Shown: positions 1 through 12,481, numbered from the stretch's first letter. The stretch is 64,000 nucleotides of DNA from Serratia fonticola (GCF_001006005.1 NZ_CP011254.1:1240001-1304000), one strand, 5' to 3'. The notes: a model not told the origin generated them from the letters alone. Numbers and translations are program-made.

Positions 1-258
1 TTCCGTACCCACGCGATCGACCACGGCCTCAATCGCGCTGTTGAGGATTTCGACAATCATCACCAGCAGCACCGAGCCGATCAACAAGATGCGCGCTATC
101 GCCCCTACATCCAGCCAAACCGCCACGATGATAGCCACCACCGTCGCCACCAGTTCCTGGCGGAATGCGGCTTCGTTCTGCCAGGCAGCGGTTAAACCTT
201 TATAGGAATAGCCTGCGGCTTTAATGACACGCGTCAGGCCAGTTGCTTGATTTGCCAT
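1..258 (-). CDS. dgkA: Diacylglycerol kinase, partial (3' end outside window)
   Basis: Small inner-membrane kinase that converts diacylglycerol to phosphatidic acid with ATP, recycling the diacylglycerol released during membrane-derived oligosaccharide synthesis. The first 86 codons are present and the rest lies beyond the left edge. The translation begins MANQATGLTRVIKAAGYSYK. It carries the family motif EAAFRQE (residues 29-35), a hydrophobic stretch at about 38-70, and the active-site region ILNSAIEAVVDRVG (71-84), in which Asn-73 and Glu-77 match catalytic-region residues of the E. coli enzyme. It is divergent from plsB, the standard enterobacterial arrangement. The family is about 120 residues long, so roughly 35 codons are missing. 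Confidence 0.95.
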   Translation of the reverse strand, partial: MANQATGLTRVIKAAGYSYKGLTAAWQNEAAFRQELVATVVAIIVAVWLDVGAIARILLIGSVLLVMIVEILNSAIEAVVDRVGTE

Positions 259-580
259 AATTAAGAACGCCTTTTTCCAAGATGGATCATGTACCCGTCG
301 TGTTGCAGCCACAACGTTCCAGACAGATTTGCCAGCCCAATCACATTTTTATCGCAGCGCAGTATACAGCAAGGTTGGAATACCTTAATCACCTAGCTAT
401 GTCGTACCAATGCCGCGAGCGCATGAATGCGCTAGAGCGGCCAATTTGATATCCATCAGGTATAATTCAACCATGTACTTCCATTGCCGTGAACGGCCGT
501 GGATTTCCCAACGCCACAGATCTGCTACCCGGTTTCTGGTATGCTTGCGGCGAATTGCTAACAAGAGGCTTCACGTTGTC
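259..580. promoter_or_regulatory. dgkA/plsB divergent intergenic region
   Basis: This gene-free stretch of 322 bp separates the divergent dgkA and plsB genes and must hold both promoters. A reading frame open from about position 410 runs into plsB, but its extra 57 codons do not resemble PlsB and are treated as non-coding leader. In E. coli this region carries envelope-stress control of plsB. I could not pick out a convincing sigma-E or LexA site here. The plsB ribosome binding site AAGAGG lies at 563-568. Confidence 0.5.
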
Positions 581-3046
581 ATGTCAGGTTGGCGTAAAAT
601 CTATTATAAGATATTGAACTTACCACTAAAAATGTTGGTAAGAAGTAAGGTTATCCCTTCAGATCCGGTCACGGAGTTAGGGTTGGATCCCTCACGACCG
701 ATTTTGTATGTTTTACCTTATAATTCCAAGGCGGATTTACTCACCTTGCGCACCCAGTGTCTGGCGCAAGATCTGCCCGATCCCCTTAACCCGTTGGAAA
801 TCGATGGCACCGTGCTGCCAAGCTACGTGTTTATCCACGATGGCCCACGCGTATTCCGCTATTACACCCCCAAAGAAGAATCGGTAAAACTGTTCCACGA
901 TTATCTGGATCTGCACCGCAGCAACCCGGATCTCGATATTCAGATGTTGCCGGTATCGGTGATGTTTGGCCGCTCCCCTGGGCGCGAAGGCCACGGCACG
1001 CCTCACCTGCGCCTGCTGAACGGCGTACAGAAGTTCTTCGCCGTACTGTGGCTGGGGCGCGACAGTTTTGTCCGTTTCTCCAACACCGTGTCCCTGCGCC
1101 GGATGGCGACCGAGCACGGCACCGATAAGACCATCGCGCAAAAACTGGCCCGTGTCGCACGCATGCATTTCGCACGCCAGCGCCTGGCCGCCGTTGGGCC
1201 AAGCTTGCCTGCCCGTCAGGATCTGTTCAAAAAGCTGCTGGCCTCCAAGGCGATTGAAAAAGCGATCGAAGACGAAGCCCGCAGCAAAAAGATCTCCCAC
1301 GAAAAGGCCCAGCAGAACGCAATTGCGCTGATGGAAGAGATTGCCGCCGATTTCTCCTATGAAACGGTGCGCCTGTCCGACCGCGTGTTGAGCTGGACCT
1401 GGAACCGGCTGTATCAGGGTATCAACGTCACCAACGCCGAGCGCGTGCGTCAGCTGGCGCAGGATGGCCACGAGATCGTCTATGTGCCGTGTCACCGCAG
1501 CCATATGGACTATCTGCTGCTGTCCTATGTGCTCTACCATCAAGGGCTGGTGCCACCGCATATCGCAGCGGGTATTAACCTGAACTTCTGGCCTGCCGGG
1601 CCGATCTTCCGCCGCCTGGGTGCGTTCTTTATCCGCCGCACTTTCAAGGGCAACAAACTCTATTCAACCGTGTTTCGTGAATACCTCGGTGAGCTGTTCA
1701 CCCGTGGTTACTCGGTAGAATACTTTGTTGAAGGCGGGCGTTCCCGTACCGGTCGCCTGCTGGAACCGAAAACCGGCACCCTGTCAATGACCATTCAGGC
1801 CATGCTGCGCGGCGGTACCCGCCCGATCACCCTGGTGCCGATTTATATCGGTTACGAGCACGTGATGGAAGTAGGGACTTACGCCAAAGAGCTGCGTGGC
1901 GCGACCAAAGAGAAAGAGAGCCTGCTGCAAATGGTGCGCGGCTTGCGCAAGCTACGCAACCTCGGCCAGGGCTACGTAAACTTTGGTGAACCGCTGCCGT
2001 TGACTACGTACCTGAACCAAAACGTCCCACAGTGGCGTGAGTCTATCGACCCGATCGAAGCACAGCGCCCAAGCTGGCTGACGCCATCGGTCAACGATCT
2101 GGCGGCTCAGATCATGGTGCGCATCAACAACGCTGCCGCCGCCAACGCCATGAACCTGTGTTCCACCGCGCTGCTGGCCTCACGCCAACGTTCGCTGACC
2201 CGTGAGCAGTTGCTTGAGCAGTTGGAATGCTACTTACAGTTAATGCGTAACGTGCCTTATGCACCGGACGCCACCGTACCAACGCAAACGCCAGACCAGT
2301 TGCTGGATCACGCTTTAAACATGAACAAGTTTGAAGTGGAGAAGGACAACATCGGCGACATCATCATTCTGCCGCGCGAGCAGGCGGTGCTGATGACGTA
2401 CTATCGCAACAATATCCATCATATGTTGGTACTGCCTTCATTAATCGCCTCTATCGTGATGCATCACCGCCGCGTATCGCGCGTTGAGCTGCTGCGTCAG
2501 GTCAGCCTGATCTATCCGATGCTGAAGGCCGAGCTGTTCCTGCGTTACGAAAAAGAACAGCTAGCCGAAGTGCTGCAACCGCTGATCGAAGAGCTGATAC
2601 GTCAGCAGCTGATTTGTAGCAAAGGCGATGAGCTGGTGCTAAACCCTGCGCGCATCCGCCCGTTGCAGCTATTGGCCGCTGGCGTGCGTGAAACCCTGCA
2701 ACGCTATGCCATCACCATGTCGATCCTCAGCGCCAACCCAAGTATCAACCGGGGTGCCCTGGAGAAAGAGAGCCGCATTATGGCCCAGCGTTTGTCGGTG
2801 CTGCACGGCATCAACGCGCCAGAATTCTTCGACAAGGCGGTGTTCTCCACCCTGGTGGCGACGCTGCGTGAAGAAGGCTTTATCAATGATATTGGCGATG
2901 CGATCCGCGAGCACACCATGGAGGTTTACACCATGTTGAGCGATCTGATCACCCCGGAAATCAAGTTGACCATCGAAAGCGTCAGCATGCCGGAAGAAAC
3001 CAATACCCCAGCGCTGACGTCTGAAGTGGTTAAAGAAGACGAGTAA
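581..3046 (+). CDS. plsB: Glycerol-3-phosphate 1-O-acyltransferase
   Basis: Inner-membrane enzyme that makes the first committed step of phospholipid synthesis: it acylates sn-glycerol-3-phosphate at position 1 with acyl-ACP or acyl-CoA. The 821-residue product is close to the 807 of E. coli and almost collinear with it. The start was set at [10 protein letters not shown], matching the E. coli N-terminus (MSGW), with AAGAGG 12 bases upstream; an open upstream extension shows no similarity. The acyltransferase HX4D motif HRSHMD has His-305 and Asp-310. The downstream blocks [20 protein letters not shown] and [10 protein letters not shown] are the substrate-binding motifs of the family. It is monocistronic and ends at a strong hairpin. 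Confidence 0.97.
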   Translation: MSGWRKIYYKILNLPLKMLVRSKVIPSDPVTELGLDPSRPILYVLPYNSKADLLTLRTQCLAQDLPDPLNPLEIDGTVLPSYVFIHDGPRVFRYYTPKEESVKLFHDYLDLHRSNPDLDIQMLPVSVMFGRSPGREGHGTPHLRLLNGVQKFFAVLWLGRDSFVRFSNTVSLRRMATEHGTDKTIAQKLARVARMHFARQRLAAVGPSLPARQDLFKKLLASKAIEKAIEDEARSKKISHEKAQQNAIALMEEIAADFSYETVRLSDRVLSWTWNRLYQGINVTNAERVRQLAQDGHEIVYVPCHRSHMDYLLLSYVLYHQGLVPPHIAAGINLNFWPAGPIFRRLGAFFIRRTFKGNKLYSTVFREYLGELFTRGYSVEYFVEGGRSRTGRLLEPKTGTLSMTIQAMLRGGTRPITLVPIYIGYEHVMEVGTYAKELRGATKEKESLLQMVRGLRKLRNLGQGYVNFGEPLPLTTYLNQNVPQWRESIDPIEAQRPSWLTPSVNDLAAQIMVRINNAAAANAMNLCSTALLASRQRSLTREQLLEQLECYLQLMRNVPYAPDATVPTQTPDQLLDHALNMNKFEVEKDNIGDIIILPREQAVLMTYYRNNIHHMLVLPSLIASIVMHHRRVSRVELLRQVSLIYPMLKAELFLRYEKEQLAEVLQPLIEELIRQQLICSKGDELVLNPARIRPLQLLAAGVRETLQRYAITMSILSANPSINRGALEKESRIMAQRLSVLHGINAPEFFDKAVFSTLVATLREEGFINDIGDAIREHTMEVYTMLSDLITPEIKLTIESVSMPEETNTPALTSEVVKEDE

Positions 3047-3066
3047 CTTGCAGGTCAATTACCACG

Positions 3067-3097
3067 AAAAAAGGCATCCGGTATTGGATGCCTTTTT
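3067..3097. terminator. Bidirectional terminator between plsB and ubiA
   Basis: A run of A, then the stem GGCATCC, loop GGTATT, stem GGATGCC and a run of T. The A and T tracts on both sides make it an intrinsic terminator for both plsB (+) and ubiCA (-). Confidence 0.9.
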
Positions 3098-3116
3098 ACT
3101 TTTTGCGTTGGGCAAA

Positions 3117-3983
3117 TCACACGTAGCTAAGCGCAATACCGATGAACAGCACCAGGCCAACGTAGTTGTTATTCAGGAAGGCCCGGAAACAGGCATCGCG
3201 ATCGCGACCTGCCACCTGCTTTTGCTGATGGATAAACAACGCCCCAGCCAGCAACAGCGACCAGTAAAACGCGCCCCCCAGTTGCATCAGATAACCCACC
3301 CACAACATCAGCAACAGCGTAGCAAACTGCAACAGCCCGACGATCAGCTTGTCATGGCGGCCGAACAGCACCGCGGTAGACTTGATGCCAATCTTCAAAT
3401 CATCATCACGATCGACCATGGCATACAGGGTATCGTAAGCCACCGTCCAGCAAATGTTGGCCAGAAACAGCAACCAGCAGCTCAGTGGTAGCGACTCGCT
3501 GACAGCGGCATAGGCCATCGGGATCGACCAGCCAAACGCCGCCCCCAACACCACCTGAGGCAGATTGGTCACCCGCTTCATAAACGGGTAAACCCAGGCC
3601 AGCGCCAGAGCCGCCAGCGACAGCCAGATGGTCATGGCGTTCAACGTCAGCACCAGCGCAAAGGAAACCAGCACCAGCGAGACAAACAGGATCTTGGCCT
3701 CTTTTTCGCTAACGCGGCCACTCGGCATCGGGCGGCCTGCGGTGCGTTTCACATGCCCATCGAAAGCGCGATCGGCATAGTCATTCACCACGCAACCCGC
3801 AGCACGCATCAGGAAAACACCAAGCACAAACACCAGCAATACCGACGGCGAAGGAACTTTCCCCCCTGCCAACCACAATGCCCACAAGGTAGGCCACAGC
3901 AACAATAGCGTGCCAATCGGCTTATCGATGCGCATCAGATGGCAATAGGCCTGCCATTTGCTTTGAATCACGCTCCCTTCCAA
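3117..3983 (-). CDS. ubiA: 4-hydroxybenzoate octaprenyltransferase
   Basis: Polytopic inner-membrane prenyltransferase that attaches the octaprenyl tail to 4-hydroxybenzoate, the second dedicated step of ubiquinone synthesis. Two aspartate-rich Mg-diphosphate motifs are visible: [17 protein letters not shown], and [17 protein letters not shown] in the second half. They are separated by hydrophobic helices. The product is 288 residues (E. coli 290). I place the start at a TTG codon ([10 protein letters not shown] follows), because it has AGGGGAGA 6-8 bases upstream and gives the family length. The longer open frame to 4109 would overlap ubiC by about 100 bp. It follows ubiC by 17 bp in one operon: UbiC makes the substrate of UbiA. 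Confidence 0.95.
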   Translation of the reverse strand: MEGSVIQSKWQAYCHLMRIDKPIGTLLLLWPTLWALWLAGGKVPSPSVLLVFVLGVFLMRAAGCVVNDYADRAFDGHVKRTAGRPMPSGRVSEKEAKILFVSLVLVSFALVLTLNAMTIWLSLAALALAWVYPFMKRVTNLPQVVLGAAFGWSIPMAYAAVSESLPLSCWLLFLANICWTVAYDTLYAMVDRDDDLKIGIKSTAVLFGRHDKLIVGLLQFATLLLMLWVGYLMQLGGAFYWSLLLAGALFIHQQKQVAGRDRDACFRAFLNNNYVGLVLFIGIALSYV

Positions 3984-4000
3984 AGTTCTTTCTCCCCTAA

Positions 4001-4522
4001 TTATGCCGGAGTGCCCTTTTCCACCGCATACAGTGGAGAGGCCGGTAGAAACAGTTCCGTCAGTAACAATGGTTTTCCCGCCAGACGGAGGCGAGAACGC
4101 CGTGCCCACAAATCCTTCTGCTGGCCAACATGGATATAATCACGAGTCAGGCTTTCACTGCTGAACAGATATCGGCCCAGTGGCAGCGTCCCCAGATCGA
4201 CCAACGCCAGATCCGGCCCGGTCAGTGTTTCCTGTGGGATCACCGTACGCCCCAGCAACCAGGGCTCGCCGTCACCCAGTAAGACGATCTCACGCAGCCA
4301 ATAGCGCTCGCTGTGTGGCAGATGAACCGCCTCTTCGGCAAGCTGGTCACGAGTTATGAAGCATTCACGCTGAGGTTCTACCTGCACTCGGCCACAATGG
4401 CGCTCAAAACGGCGGGTCATGGAACCTAACTCCATCAGCCAATCGCTAACGGCGGCAGGTATTGAGGAATGTTCAGACAACCACTCAATAGGCGGCAGGA
4501 TGGGATCCCTATTGCCAGACAT
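4001..4522 (-). CDS. ubiC: Chorismate pyruvate-lyase
   Basis: Soluble enzyme that removes pyruvate from chorismate to give 4-hydroxybenzoate, the first committed step of ubiquinone synthesis. The 173-residue product starts [15 protein letters not shown] and has GGAG about 8 bases upstream. The open frame continues further upstream (to 4636), but that part is unrelated to UbiC. Family features include the central [20 protein letters not shown] block with the Arg that contacts substrate, and the C-terminal [13 protein letters not shown] segment. It is the first gene of the ubiC-ubiA operon. Confidence 0.95.
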   Translation of the reverse strand: MSGNRDPILPPIEWLSEHSSIPAAVSDWLMELGSMTRRFERHCGRVQVEPQRECFITRDQLAEEAVHLPHSERYWLREIVLLGDGEPWLLGRTVIPQETLTGPDLALVDLGTLPLGRYLFSSESLTRDYIHVGQQKDLWARRSRLRLAGKPLLLTELFLPASPLYAVEKGTPA

Positions 4523-4767
4523 TATGCTACTCCAGGCCAGAGGCTGCGTGCCGCGCCAAGCCATACAAACTGTTAACAGAAATCCATTGTAACGCAGAAA
4601 TGCAAAAGCGGCAGGCAGATTCGTGACGTAACGCATCCCCCATTATCAGGGGGTAAAACGGCAGGCTGTCCTAGTGGAAGATGTCATAACGCGAGAGAGT
4701 TCGTACTGTTGGTGCCACGCAGTCCCCCTCTGCTCGAAATCAGTGGGGAAACGCGGGTGGGCAGATG

Positions 4768-4791
4768 AAAAAAGGTGCGCAGAAGCGCACC
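4768..4791 (-). terminator. malM operon terminator
   Basis: Read on the minus strand: GGTGCGC, loop TTCT, GCGCACC, then TTTTTT. It is a textbook intrinsic terminator 33 bp past the malM stop and closes the malK-lamB-malM operon. The rest of the 301-bp gap between ubiC and malM (4523-4823) shows only a short C5/G5 hairpin at 4637-4653 and presumably the ubiC promoter. Confidence 0.92.
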
Positions 4792-4823
4792 AATCATCAA
4801 GCCAGCATCGGTAGCGTGGGGGA

Positions 4824-5726
4824 TTACCCCTTGCCTTTCACGCTGCCAATAAACGTTTCACGAGCGGTGGTGGAACCCAGTTTTTCGGCCTCATTCATCA
4901 GTTTCAGCGCCTTATCGATATCCCCCGCCTTGACCGCCTGTTTAATGCCGTTATTGAAGTAAGCCTCGGTGTCATTGAGCATCGGCTCTGCCGGTGCGCT
5001 GACAACCGGTGCTGGAGCCGCAACTGCCGGAGCGGTAGCACCCACCACGACCGGTGGCGTTGCCGGAGCCGATTGCAGCATGCCAATCATGATGTTGCTG
5101 GCCCCTTGTTCTGCCGTCACCTTCAGCTTCAACGTGCCGCTGGTGCTGTGGCTGGCGATCGGATCCGGGATGTCCGGTACCGCGTTACCCACGCCTTGGG
5201 CGTAGGCTTTGGCCGGGTTGGTCAGGGTGGTGGTTTTAGCCAGATCCTGCTGGGTGGTGTACACCAACAGATAGATCTGTTTTTGCCCCAGCGCCGGGGT
5301 CAGTTTCAACGTGCCTTCTAGCCGATCGGCGGACATCACGCCCGGTGGCTGGTAAGCAAAATAGCTGCTCGGATAATAGGCCGCCGGGCGCATATGTTCA
5401 TCGAGCACCAATACGCTTGGGGCATAGATTGAGTTTTTATTGGCCAGACTACTCAGTTGGATTTCCAGCGATCCCCGATCGGCCGGCAGCGCAAATGCGG
5501 CAACGGCCCCCTGGATCTGGCCCTGGTTGATCTGTGGGCTGACGTTATTGAGTTGGACATCCTGGGTCACCGGCGGTACCAACGGCTGCCAAGGCAAACT
5601 TTGCAGGGTGGCGGCACTGATGGCCGGTGCGACGGAAACGTTGGCCGGGGTATCGGCATAGGTCGCCAGCGGTGCGCCGACGGTCAACGCCAGAGACAGG
5701 CAGAGTGACAGTAGATTTTTTTTCAT
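4824..5726 (-). CDS. malM: Maltose operon periplasmic protein MalM
   Basis: Periplasmic protein of the maltose regulon. Its exact role is unsettled, although it is always co-transcribed with malK-lamB. The 300-residue product begins with a clear signal peptide (MKKNLLSLCLSLALTVGAP, cut near ATYA). It contains MalM blocks such as LEIQLSSLANKNSIYAPSVL, and a proline/alanine/valine-rich linker (about residues 228-250) before a C-terminal helical segment (EAYFNNGIKQAVKAGDIDKA) that resembles a short tetratricopeptide-like repeat. It is the last gene of the operon, about 110 bp after lamB and separated from it by a GC-rich hairpin. Confidence 0.93.
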   Translation of the reverse strand: MKKNLLSLCLSLALTVGAPLATYADTPANVSVAPAISAATLQSLPWQPLVPPVTQDVQLNNVSPQINQGQIQGAVAAFALPADRGSLEIQLSSLANKNSIYAPSVLVLDEHMRPAAYYPSSYFAYQPPGVMSADRLEGTLKLTPALGQKQIYLLVYTTQQDLAKTTTLTNPAKAYAQGVGNAVPDIPDPIASHSTSGTLKLKVTAEQGASNIMIGMLQSAPATPPVVVGATAPAVAAPAPVVSAPAEPMLNDTEAYFNNGIKQAVKAGDIDKALKLMNEAEKLGSTTARETFIGSVKGKG

Positions 5727-5803
5727 TGTTATTACCCTCTCGCTTTGAGCGTATATCCCGGCAGCGGGCAGGCAAGCGCACTACTGCCGGTTAAACGGTA
5801 AGA

Positions 5804-5827
5804 GGGAGGGCGTACAGGCGCCCTCCC
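5804..5827 (-). repeat. GC-rich hairpin between lamB and malM
   Basis: A perfect 9-bp stem, GGGAGGGCG / CGCCCTCCC, with a 6-base loop and no T-tract. It is placed like the REP elements found between lamB and malM in E. coli. It probably protects upstream mRNA or trims downstream expression rather than terminating. Confidence 0.7.
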
Positions 5828-5839
5828 GTCAAGCCAGTA

Positions 5840-8272
<2,433 letters not shown>

Positions 8273-8280
<8 letters not shown>

Positions 8281-9247
8281 GCGTTACTCCCCTGCTTTCG
8301 CAGTTAACATTTCGTGTGAAGATGGCGGAACCGAAGCCCGCCAAGACCCATTGATGACCCTCTTGCTGCGCACCGTACTGCCATGCCATAGGCTTGGTCG
8401 CCTCAGCCGGTGCGGCCGGCTGAGTATAAGGCTGTAGGTTGATCAGCGCTTCAAGGCATTGATCCTGATGGGTAATAAGTAAGCGAATAACGCCATTTTC
8501 CTGGCTGATCTGGTTCAGAACACCACATTGGATCACCGGGTGCTGACGCAGGGCCAACAGAGCCTGGCAGTAACGTAGGGTTGAATGGTGGTCGTGCTGC
8601 TGGCGGCTGATGGCCAGCGCACGGTGTTCTATCGCCACCTGTTGGTACCAGTGGATCTCTCCTGCGGTGACCTGCTCTGGCGCTTCATGCCAAGGCATCG
8701 GGGTTTGTGCCCCCTGCGGTTCTTGCAGATCCGCCGCGTGTGGCAAACCCAGCTCTTCGCCCTGATACAAACAGATAGGGGCTGGCAGTAATGCCAACAG
8801 GGTCAGAAAAGCCTGTGCAGAACGCAGATCGCCTTGCCCCCAATGGCTGACTACTCGCGGCTGATCGATTTCGCCAGTGCTCCAGACTTTTTCGCCCAGT
8901 TGATGGCGATGCGTATGCAATACCTCCACCAGCTTTTCGCAGCTGAACGGCACCACTTCCAGCGCCAGGGCGCTGCGGGCATAGTGCTGTTCGGGAGCGG
9001 CACTGCGACAGATACGCTGAGTGCCTTCACTGTGCCAAAGTGCCAGCCCGTGCCCGGTCACTTCTGCTCCAGCCTCTGGCGATAACGCCTGCGGCAATAA
9101 CAGCCCGTCCACCGCCAGTGCTTTCAGATAGGGCAGCGCCGCCATCATGCCGTGCACGTCGCCCACACCATCGCCGTTTCCATCGCGGAAACTGACCGGA
9201 TGGATCCGGTACAACGTGGGGTGAGTGGCGGTACGCACTGGTGACAT
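8273..9247 (-). CDS. GH13 alpha-glucosidase-derived protein, catalytic core deleted, first gene of malK operon
   Basis: Not a gene I know from this locus in E. coli. The product (about 324 residues from [10 protein letters not shown]) aligns by eye with family GH13 alpha-glucosidases in two pieces. The N-terminal strand-loop [20 protein letters not shown] matches the start of the barrel. The segment [16 protein letters not shown], followed by [14 protein letters not shown] and TPMPWHEA, matches the end of the barrel and domain C. Enzymes of this family have about 540 residues; here roughly 190-200 central residues are absent, including the regions carrying the catalytic nucleophile Asp and acid/base Glu. 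The usual NHD triad reads EID. A working hydrolase is therefore unlikely, yet the frame is intact and overlaps malK. A start at 9325 is possible, but it lacks a ribosome site and lies very near the MalT boxes. Confidence 0.75.
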
Positions 9248-9344
9248 AGGTCCGGGTTCCTGCTGCGTTGGGCGGTAAAAATCAATGTTGCCAATAGTGA
9301 GGTAATGGCAAGGAGGGGTAATCATCCGTAACAGGATTTTTCAT

Positions 9345-9367
9345 GGGGGAGGAGATGGGAGGATGAG
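9345..9367 (+). promoter_or_regulatory. Two MalT boxes (malK-proximal side)
   Basis: GGGGGAGGAG (9345-9354) and GGGAGGATGAG (9357-9367) match the MalT box consensus GGGGA(T/G)GAGG closely and are tandem, as MalT, a maltotriose- and ATP-dependent activator, requires. A further GGATGA core is on the minus strand at 9322-9327. Confidence 0.75.
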
Positions 9368-9410
9368 AGAACGACGATGCGCGGCGAAAGTTCCCGGCAT
9401 AAGGCAAATC

Positions 9411-9426
9411 TGTGATCTTCCTTGCA
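9411..9426. promoter_or_regulatory. Candidate CRP site in the malE-malK control region
   Basis: TGTGA, 6 bases, TTGCA, within an A/T-rich flank (AAATC before, AAAAT after). One perfect and one degenerate half-site. Position between MalT boxes fits the E. coli malEp/malKp layout, where CRP acts with MalT. Confidence 0.5.
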
Positions 9427-9473
9427 AAAATAGCCCTGCCTTTTGGTGTCCGACACCACAGAATAGGGCGGTT

Positions 9474-9489
9474 TGCTAGCTGGATCACA
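9474..9489. promoter_or_regulatory. Second candidate CRP site, malE side
   Basis: TGCTA, 6 bases, TCACA: one perfect and one degenerate CRP half-site, located 24 bp before the malE-proximal MalT box. Confidence 0.4.
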
Positions 9490-9512
9490 CTACTCAGGCA
9501 TGGGGCGTAGAC

Positions 9513-9525
9513 GGGGGGAGGATGA
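9513..9525 (+). promoter_or_regulatory. MalT box, malE-proximal
   Basis: GGGGGGAGGATGA contains the MalT core GGATGA preceded by a G run. It lies about 77 bp before the malE start codon, suitable for activating malEFG. Confidence 0.65.
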
Positions 9526-9601
9526 TAACACCGCGGGTTGTGACCCACCATTAGCGCGTAACCGCTCTCCTTACCGCAGTCCCCACAGAAGGATTGGATT
9601 T

Positions 9602-10798
9602 ATGAATCGCACAATGACAACAACCGTACGCACGCTGGCGCTTTCAGCATTAACGACGCTGGTGCTCTCCTCCTCCGCTTTCGCCAAAATAGAAGAAGGC
9701 AAACTGGTTATCTGGATCAACGGTGATAAAGGCTATAACGGCCTGGCCGAGGTGGGTAAAAAGTTTGAGAAAGACACCGGTATCAAAGTGACCATCGAAC
9801 ACCCGGACAAACTGGAAGAGAAGTTCCCGCAGGTTGCCGCTACCGGTGACGGCCCGGACATCATCTTCTGGGCCCACGACCGTTTCGGGGGCTACGCGCA
9901 ATCGGGCCTGTTGGCTGAAATCCACCCTTCCAAAGCCTTCCAGGACAAAATCTATCCGTTCACCTGGGATGCGGTACGCTTTGACGGCAAGCTGATCGGT
10001 TACCCGATCGCGGTAGAAGCCCTGTCGCTGATTTATAACAAAGACCTGATCAAAGAAGCGCCAAAAACCTGGGAAGAGATCCCGGCGCTGGATAAAGAGC
10101 TGCGCGCCAAAGGCAAAAGCGCCATCATGTGGAACCTGCAAGAACCCTACTTCACCTGGCCAGTCATTGCCGCCAATGGCGGTTATGCCTTCAAGTTTGA
10201 AGATGGCAAATACAACATCAAAGACGTGGGCGTAGCCAACGCCGGTTCACAGGCTGGCCTGCAGTTCATCGTCGATCTGGTGAAGAACAAGCACATCAAC
10301 GCCGATACCGACTACTCGATTGCCGAAGCCGCCTTCAACAAGGGCCAGACGGCGATGACCATCAACGGGCCTTGGGCCTGGACCAACATCGAGCAAAGCA
10401 AAATCAACTATGGCGTCACGCTGCTGCCAACCTTCCAGGGCAAACCGTCCAAGCCGTTCGTTGGCGTGCTGACCGCAGGCATCAACGCCGCCAGCCCGAA
10501 CAAAGAACTGGCGACCGAGTTCCTGGAGAACTACCTGATCACCGATCAGGGCCTGGCTGACGTTAACAAAGACAAACCGTTGGGTGCCGTGGCGCTGAAA
10601 TCGTTCCAGGAACAGCTGGCAAAAGATCCGAAGATTGCCGCCACCATGCAGAACTCGCAAAACGGCGAAATCATGCCAAACATCCCGCAGATGAGTACCT
10701 TCTGGTATGCAATGCGTAGCGCCGTGATCAACGCCATCACAGGCCGCCAGACGGTGAAAGCCGCACTGGAAGATGCTCATACCCGTATCACCAAGTAA
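9602..10798 (+). CDS. malE: Maltose/maltodextrin-binding periplasmic protein
   Basis: Soluble periplasmic receptor that captures maltose and maltodextrins for MalFGK2 and also signals to the Tar chemoreceptor. The 398-residue precursor starts [20 protein letters not shown]. The signal peptide ends at SAFA and the mature protein starts [20 protein letters not shown] as in E. coli. Ligand residues are in blocks such as [20 protein letters not shown] and [20 protein letters not shown]. The chosen ATG has AGAAGGA 8 bases upstream; the frame is open 43 codons further back, into the MalT/CRP region, without similarity. First gene of malEFG. Confidence 0.97.
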   Translation: MNRTMTTTVRTLALSALTTLVLSSSAFAKIEEGKLVIWINGDKGYNGLAEVGKKFEKDTGIKVTIEHPDKLEEKFPQVAATGDGPDIIFWAHDRFGGYAQSGLLAEIHPSKAFQDKIYPFTWDAVRFDGKLIGYPIAVEALSLIYNKDLIKEAPKTWEEIPALDKELRAKGKSAIMWNLQEPYFTWPVIAANGGYAFKFEDGKYNIKDVGVANAGSQAGLQFIVDLVKNKHINADTDYSIAEAAFNKGQTAMTINGPWAWTNIEQSKINYGVTLLPTFQGKPSKPFVGVLTAGINAASPNKELATEFLENYLITDQGLADVNKDKPLGAVALKSFQEQLAKDPKIAATMQNSQNGEIMPNIPQMSTFWYAMRSAVINAITGRQTVKAALEDAHTRITK

Positions 10799-10811
10799 TA
10801 CCCTGGCCATT

Positions 10812-10831
10812 GGCGGGCTGTGATGCCCGCC
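10812..10831 (+). repeat. Hairpin between malE and malF
   Basis: GGCGGGC, loop TGTGAT, GCCCGCC, with no T-tract. It sits where E. coli has REP sequences that stabilise malE mRNA and give the high MalE to MalF ratio. Confidence 0.7.
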
Positions 10832-10891
10832 TTTGCCCTGCTGTGTGAGTGGCCGTTGGCCTCTCGCGGTAACACCTGAAAGGAAAGCCCT

Positions 10892-12469
10892 ATGCAACTT
10901 GCTCACGCCGGAACACCCGCGCGAAAAAAATCGAAGTGGTGGCAGAGTGACATACTGAAATGGCTGATTGTCGGCCTGTTCAGTCTGGTGACCTGCTATC
11001 TGATTGTGGTGATGTATGCACAGGGAGAATATCTGTTCGCCATCCTGACGCTGGTGCTGGTCAGTGCCGGACTCTACGTGTTCGCCAACCGCCGTGCCTA
11101 TGCCTGGCGTTACGTCTATCCTGGCGTCGCCGGAATGGGGCTGTTCGTCCTGTTCCCGCTGATTTGTACCATCGCCATCGCCTTTACCAACTACAGCAGC
11201 ACCAACCAACTGACCTTCGAACGCGCTCAGTCGGTGCTGATGCAACGCCAGTTCCAGACCGGTAAAACCTTCACCTTCGGGCTGTATCCGGCAGAGAACC
11301 AACAGTGGCGTTTGCAGTTAACTCATCCAGATAGCGGCCAACTACTGATTTCTGCGCCGTTTAGCCTCAACGCCAGTGAGCCACAAACGTTGAAATTGGC
11401 GGTAGAAAGCGCTGAGCCTACCGGTGAGCGCGCTACGCTGCGCGTGATCACCCAGAATCGCCAAACACTGAGCCAGCTTGTCGCCATCCTGCCTGAAGGT
11501 GGTGAGTTGCGCATGAGTTCCCTGCGCCAGTTCTCCGGTACCAGCCCGTTATACACGCTAGCCAAAGACGGCAGCACGCTGACCAATAACCAGACCCAGG
11601 TACAGTATCGCCCTAACCCGGAGATTGGTTTCTATCAGGCCATCAACGCCGAGGGTAATTGGGCCACCGATACCCTCAGCCCGGGTTATACCGTCACCAT
11701 CGGTTGGAAAAACTTCTTACGGGTGCTCAACGATGAAGGCATCCAGAAGCCGTTTATCTCCATCTTTGTCTGGACCATTATTTTCTCGGTGATGACCGTG
11801 ATCCTCACCGTGGCCGTAGGCATGGTGCTGGCCTGCGTGGTGCAGTGGGAAGCGCTGAAAGGCAAAGCGGTGTATCGGGTGTTGCTGATCCTGCCCTACG
11901 CGGTGCCTTCGTTTATTTCCATTTTGATTTTCAAAGGGTTATTCAACCAGAGCTTCGGTGAAATCAACCTGATGCTCAACGCACTGTTCGGCATTAAACC
12001 GGCCTGGTTCACCGATCCGCTCACCGCCAAAAGCATGATCCTGGTCGTCAATACCTGGCTGGGTTATCCGTACATGATGATCCTGTGTATGGGCCTGCTG
12101 AAAGCCATTCCCGACGATCTGTATGAAGCCTCGGCAATGGACGGCGCCAGCCCGATGCAGAATTTCTTCCGTATCACCCTGCCACTGCTGATCAAGCCGT
12201 TGACGCCGCTGATGATTGCCAGCTTTGCCTTCAACTTTAACAACTTCGTGCTGATCCAACTGCTGACCCGCGGCGGGCCAGACATGATCGGCACCACCAC
12301 ACCGGCCGGCTATACCGATCTGTTGGTGAGCTACACCTATCGCATCGCGTTTGAAGGTGGTGGGGGTCAGGACTTCGGGCTGGCGGCGGCCATTGCCACG
12401 CTGATTTTCCTGTTGGTTGGCGCACTGGCGATCCTGAACCTGAAAGCCAGCAAGATGAACTTTGACTAA
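10892..12469 (+). CDS. malF: Maltose/maltodextrin ABC transporter permease MalF
   Basis: Larger of the two inner-membrane permease subunits of the maltose importer. It binds the sugar inside the membrane. The 525-residue product has three N-terminal membrane segments and the large periplasmic P2 loop (about residues 95-275) that docks MalE. Membrane helices follow, with the EAA motif EASAMDGASPMQNFFRITLP that contacts MalK. The C-terminal block AFNFNNFVLIQLLTRGGP is typical of MalF. RBS AAAGGAAA lies before the ATG. It is slightly longer than E. coli (514), the difference falling at the N-terminus and P2 loop. Confidence 0.97.
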   Translation: MQLAHAGTPARKKSKWWQSDILKWLIVGLFSLVTCYLIVVMYAQGEYLFAILTLVLVSAGLYVFANRRAYAWRYVYPGVAGMGLFVLFPLICTIAIAFTNYSSTNQLTFERAQSVLMQRQFQTGKTFTFGLYPAENQQWRLQLTHPDSGQLLISAPFSLNASEPQTLKLAVESAEPTGERATLRVITQNRQTLSQLVAILPEGGELRMSSLRQFSGTSPLYTLAKDGSTLTNNQTQVQYRPNPEIGFYQAINAEGNWATDTLSPGYTVTIGWKNFLRVLNDEGIQKPFISIFVWTIIFSVMTVILTVAVGMVLACVVQWEALKGKAVYRVLLILPYAVPSFISILIFKGLFNQSFGEINLMLNALFGIKPAWFTDPLTAKSMILVVNTWLGYPYMMILCMGLLKAIPDDLYEASAMDGASPMQNFFRITLPLLIKPLTPLMIASFAFNFNNFVLIQLLTRGGPDMIGTTTPAGYTDLLVSYTYRIAFEGGGGQDFGLAAAIATLIFLLVGALAILNLKASKMNFD

Positions 12470-12481
12470 GGGAGAACGACA

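Noticed and set aside
737..1561. 274-codon minus-strand frame
   Set aside because: Antisense to plsB, whose product is almost identical in layout to the E. coli enzyme.
9248..9551. Coding extension upstream of the GH13-like gene
   Set aside because: The frames overlap the MalT and CRP sites, lack ribosome sites and lack similarity; the region is regulatory.
10247..11302. 351-codon minus-strand frame across malE-malF
   Set aside because: Antisense to two well-supported genes; composition is typical of shadow frames.
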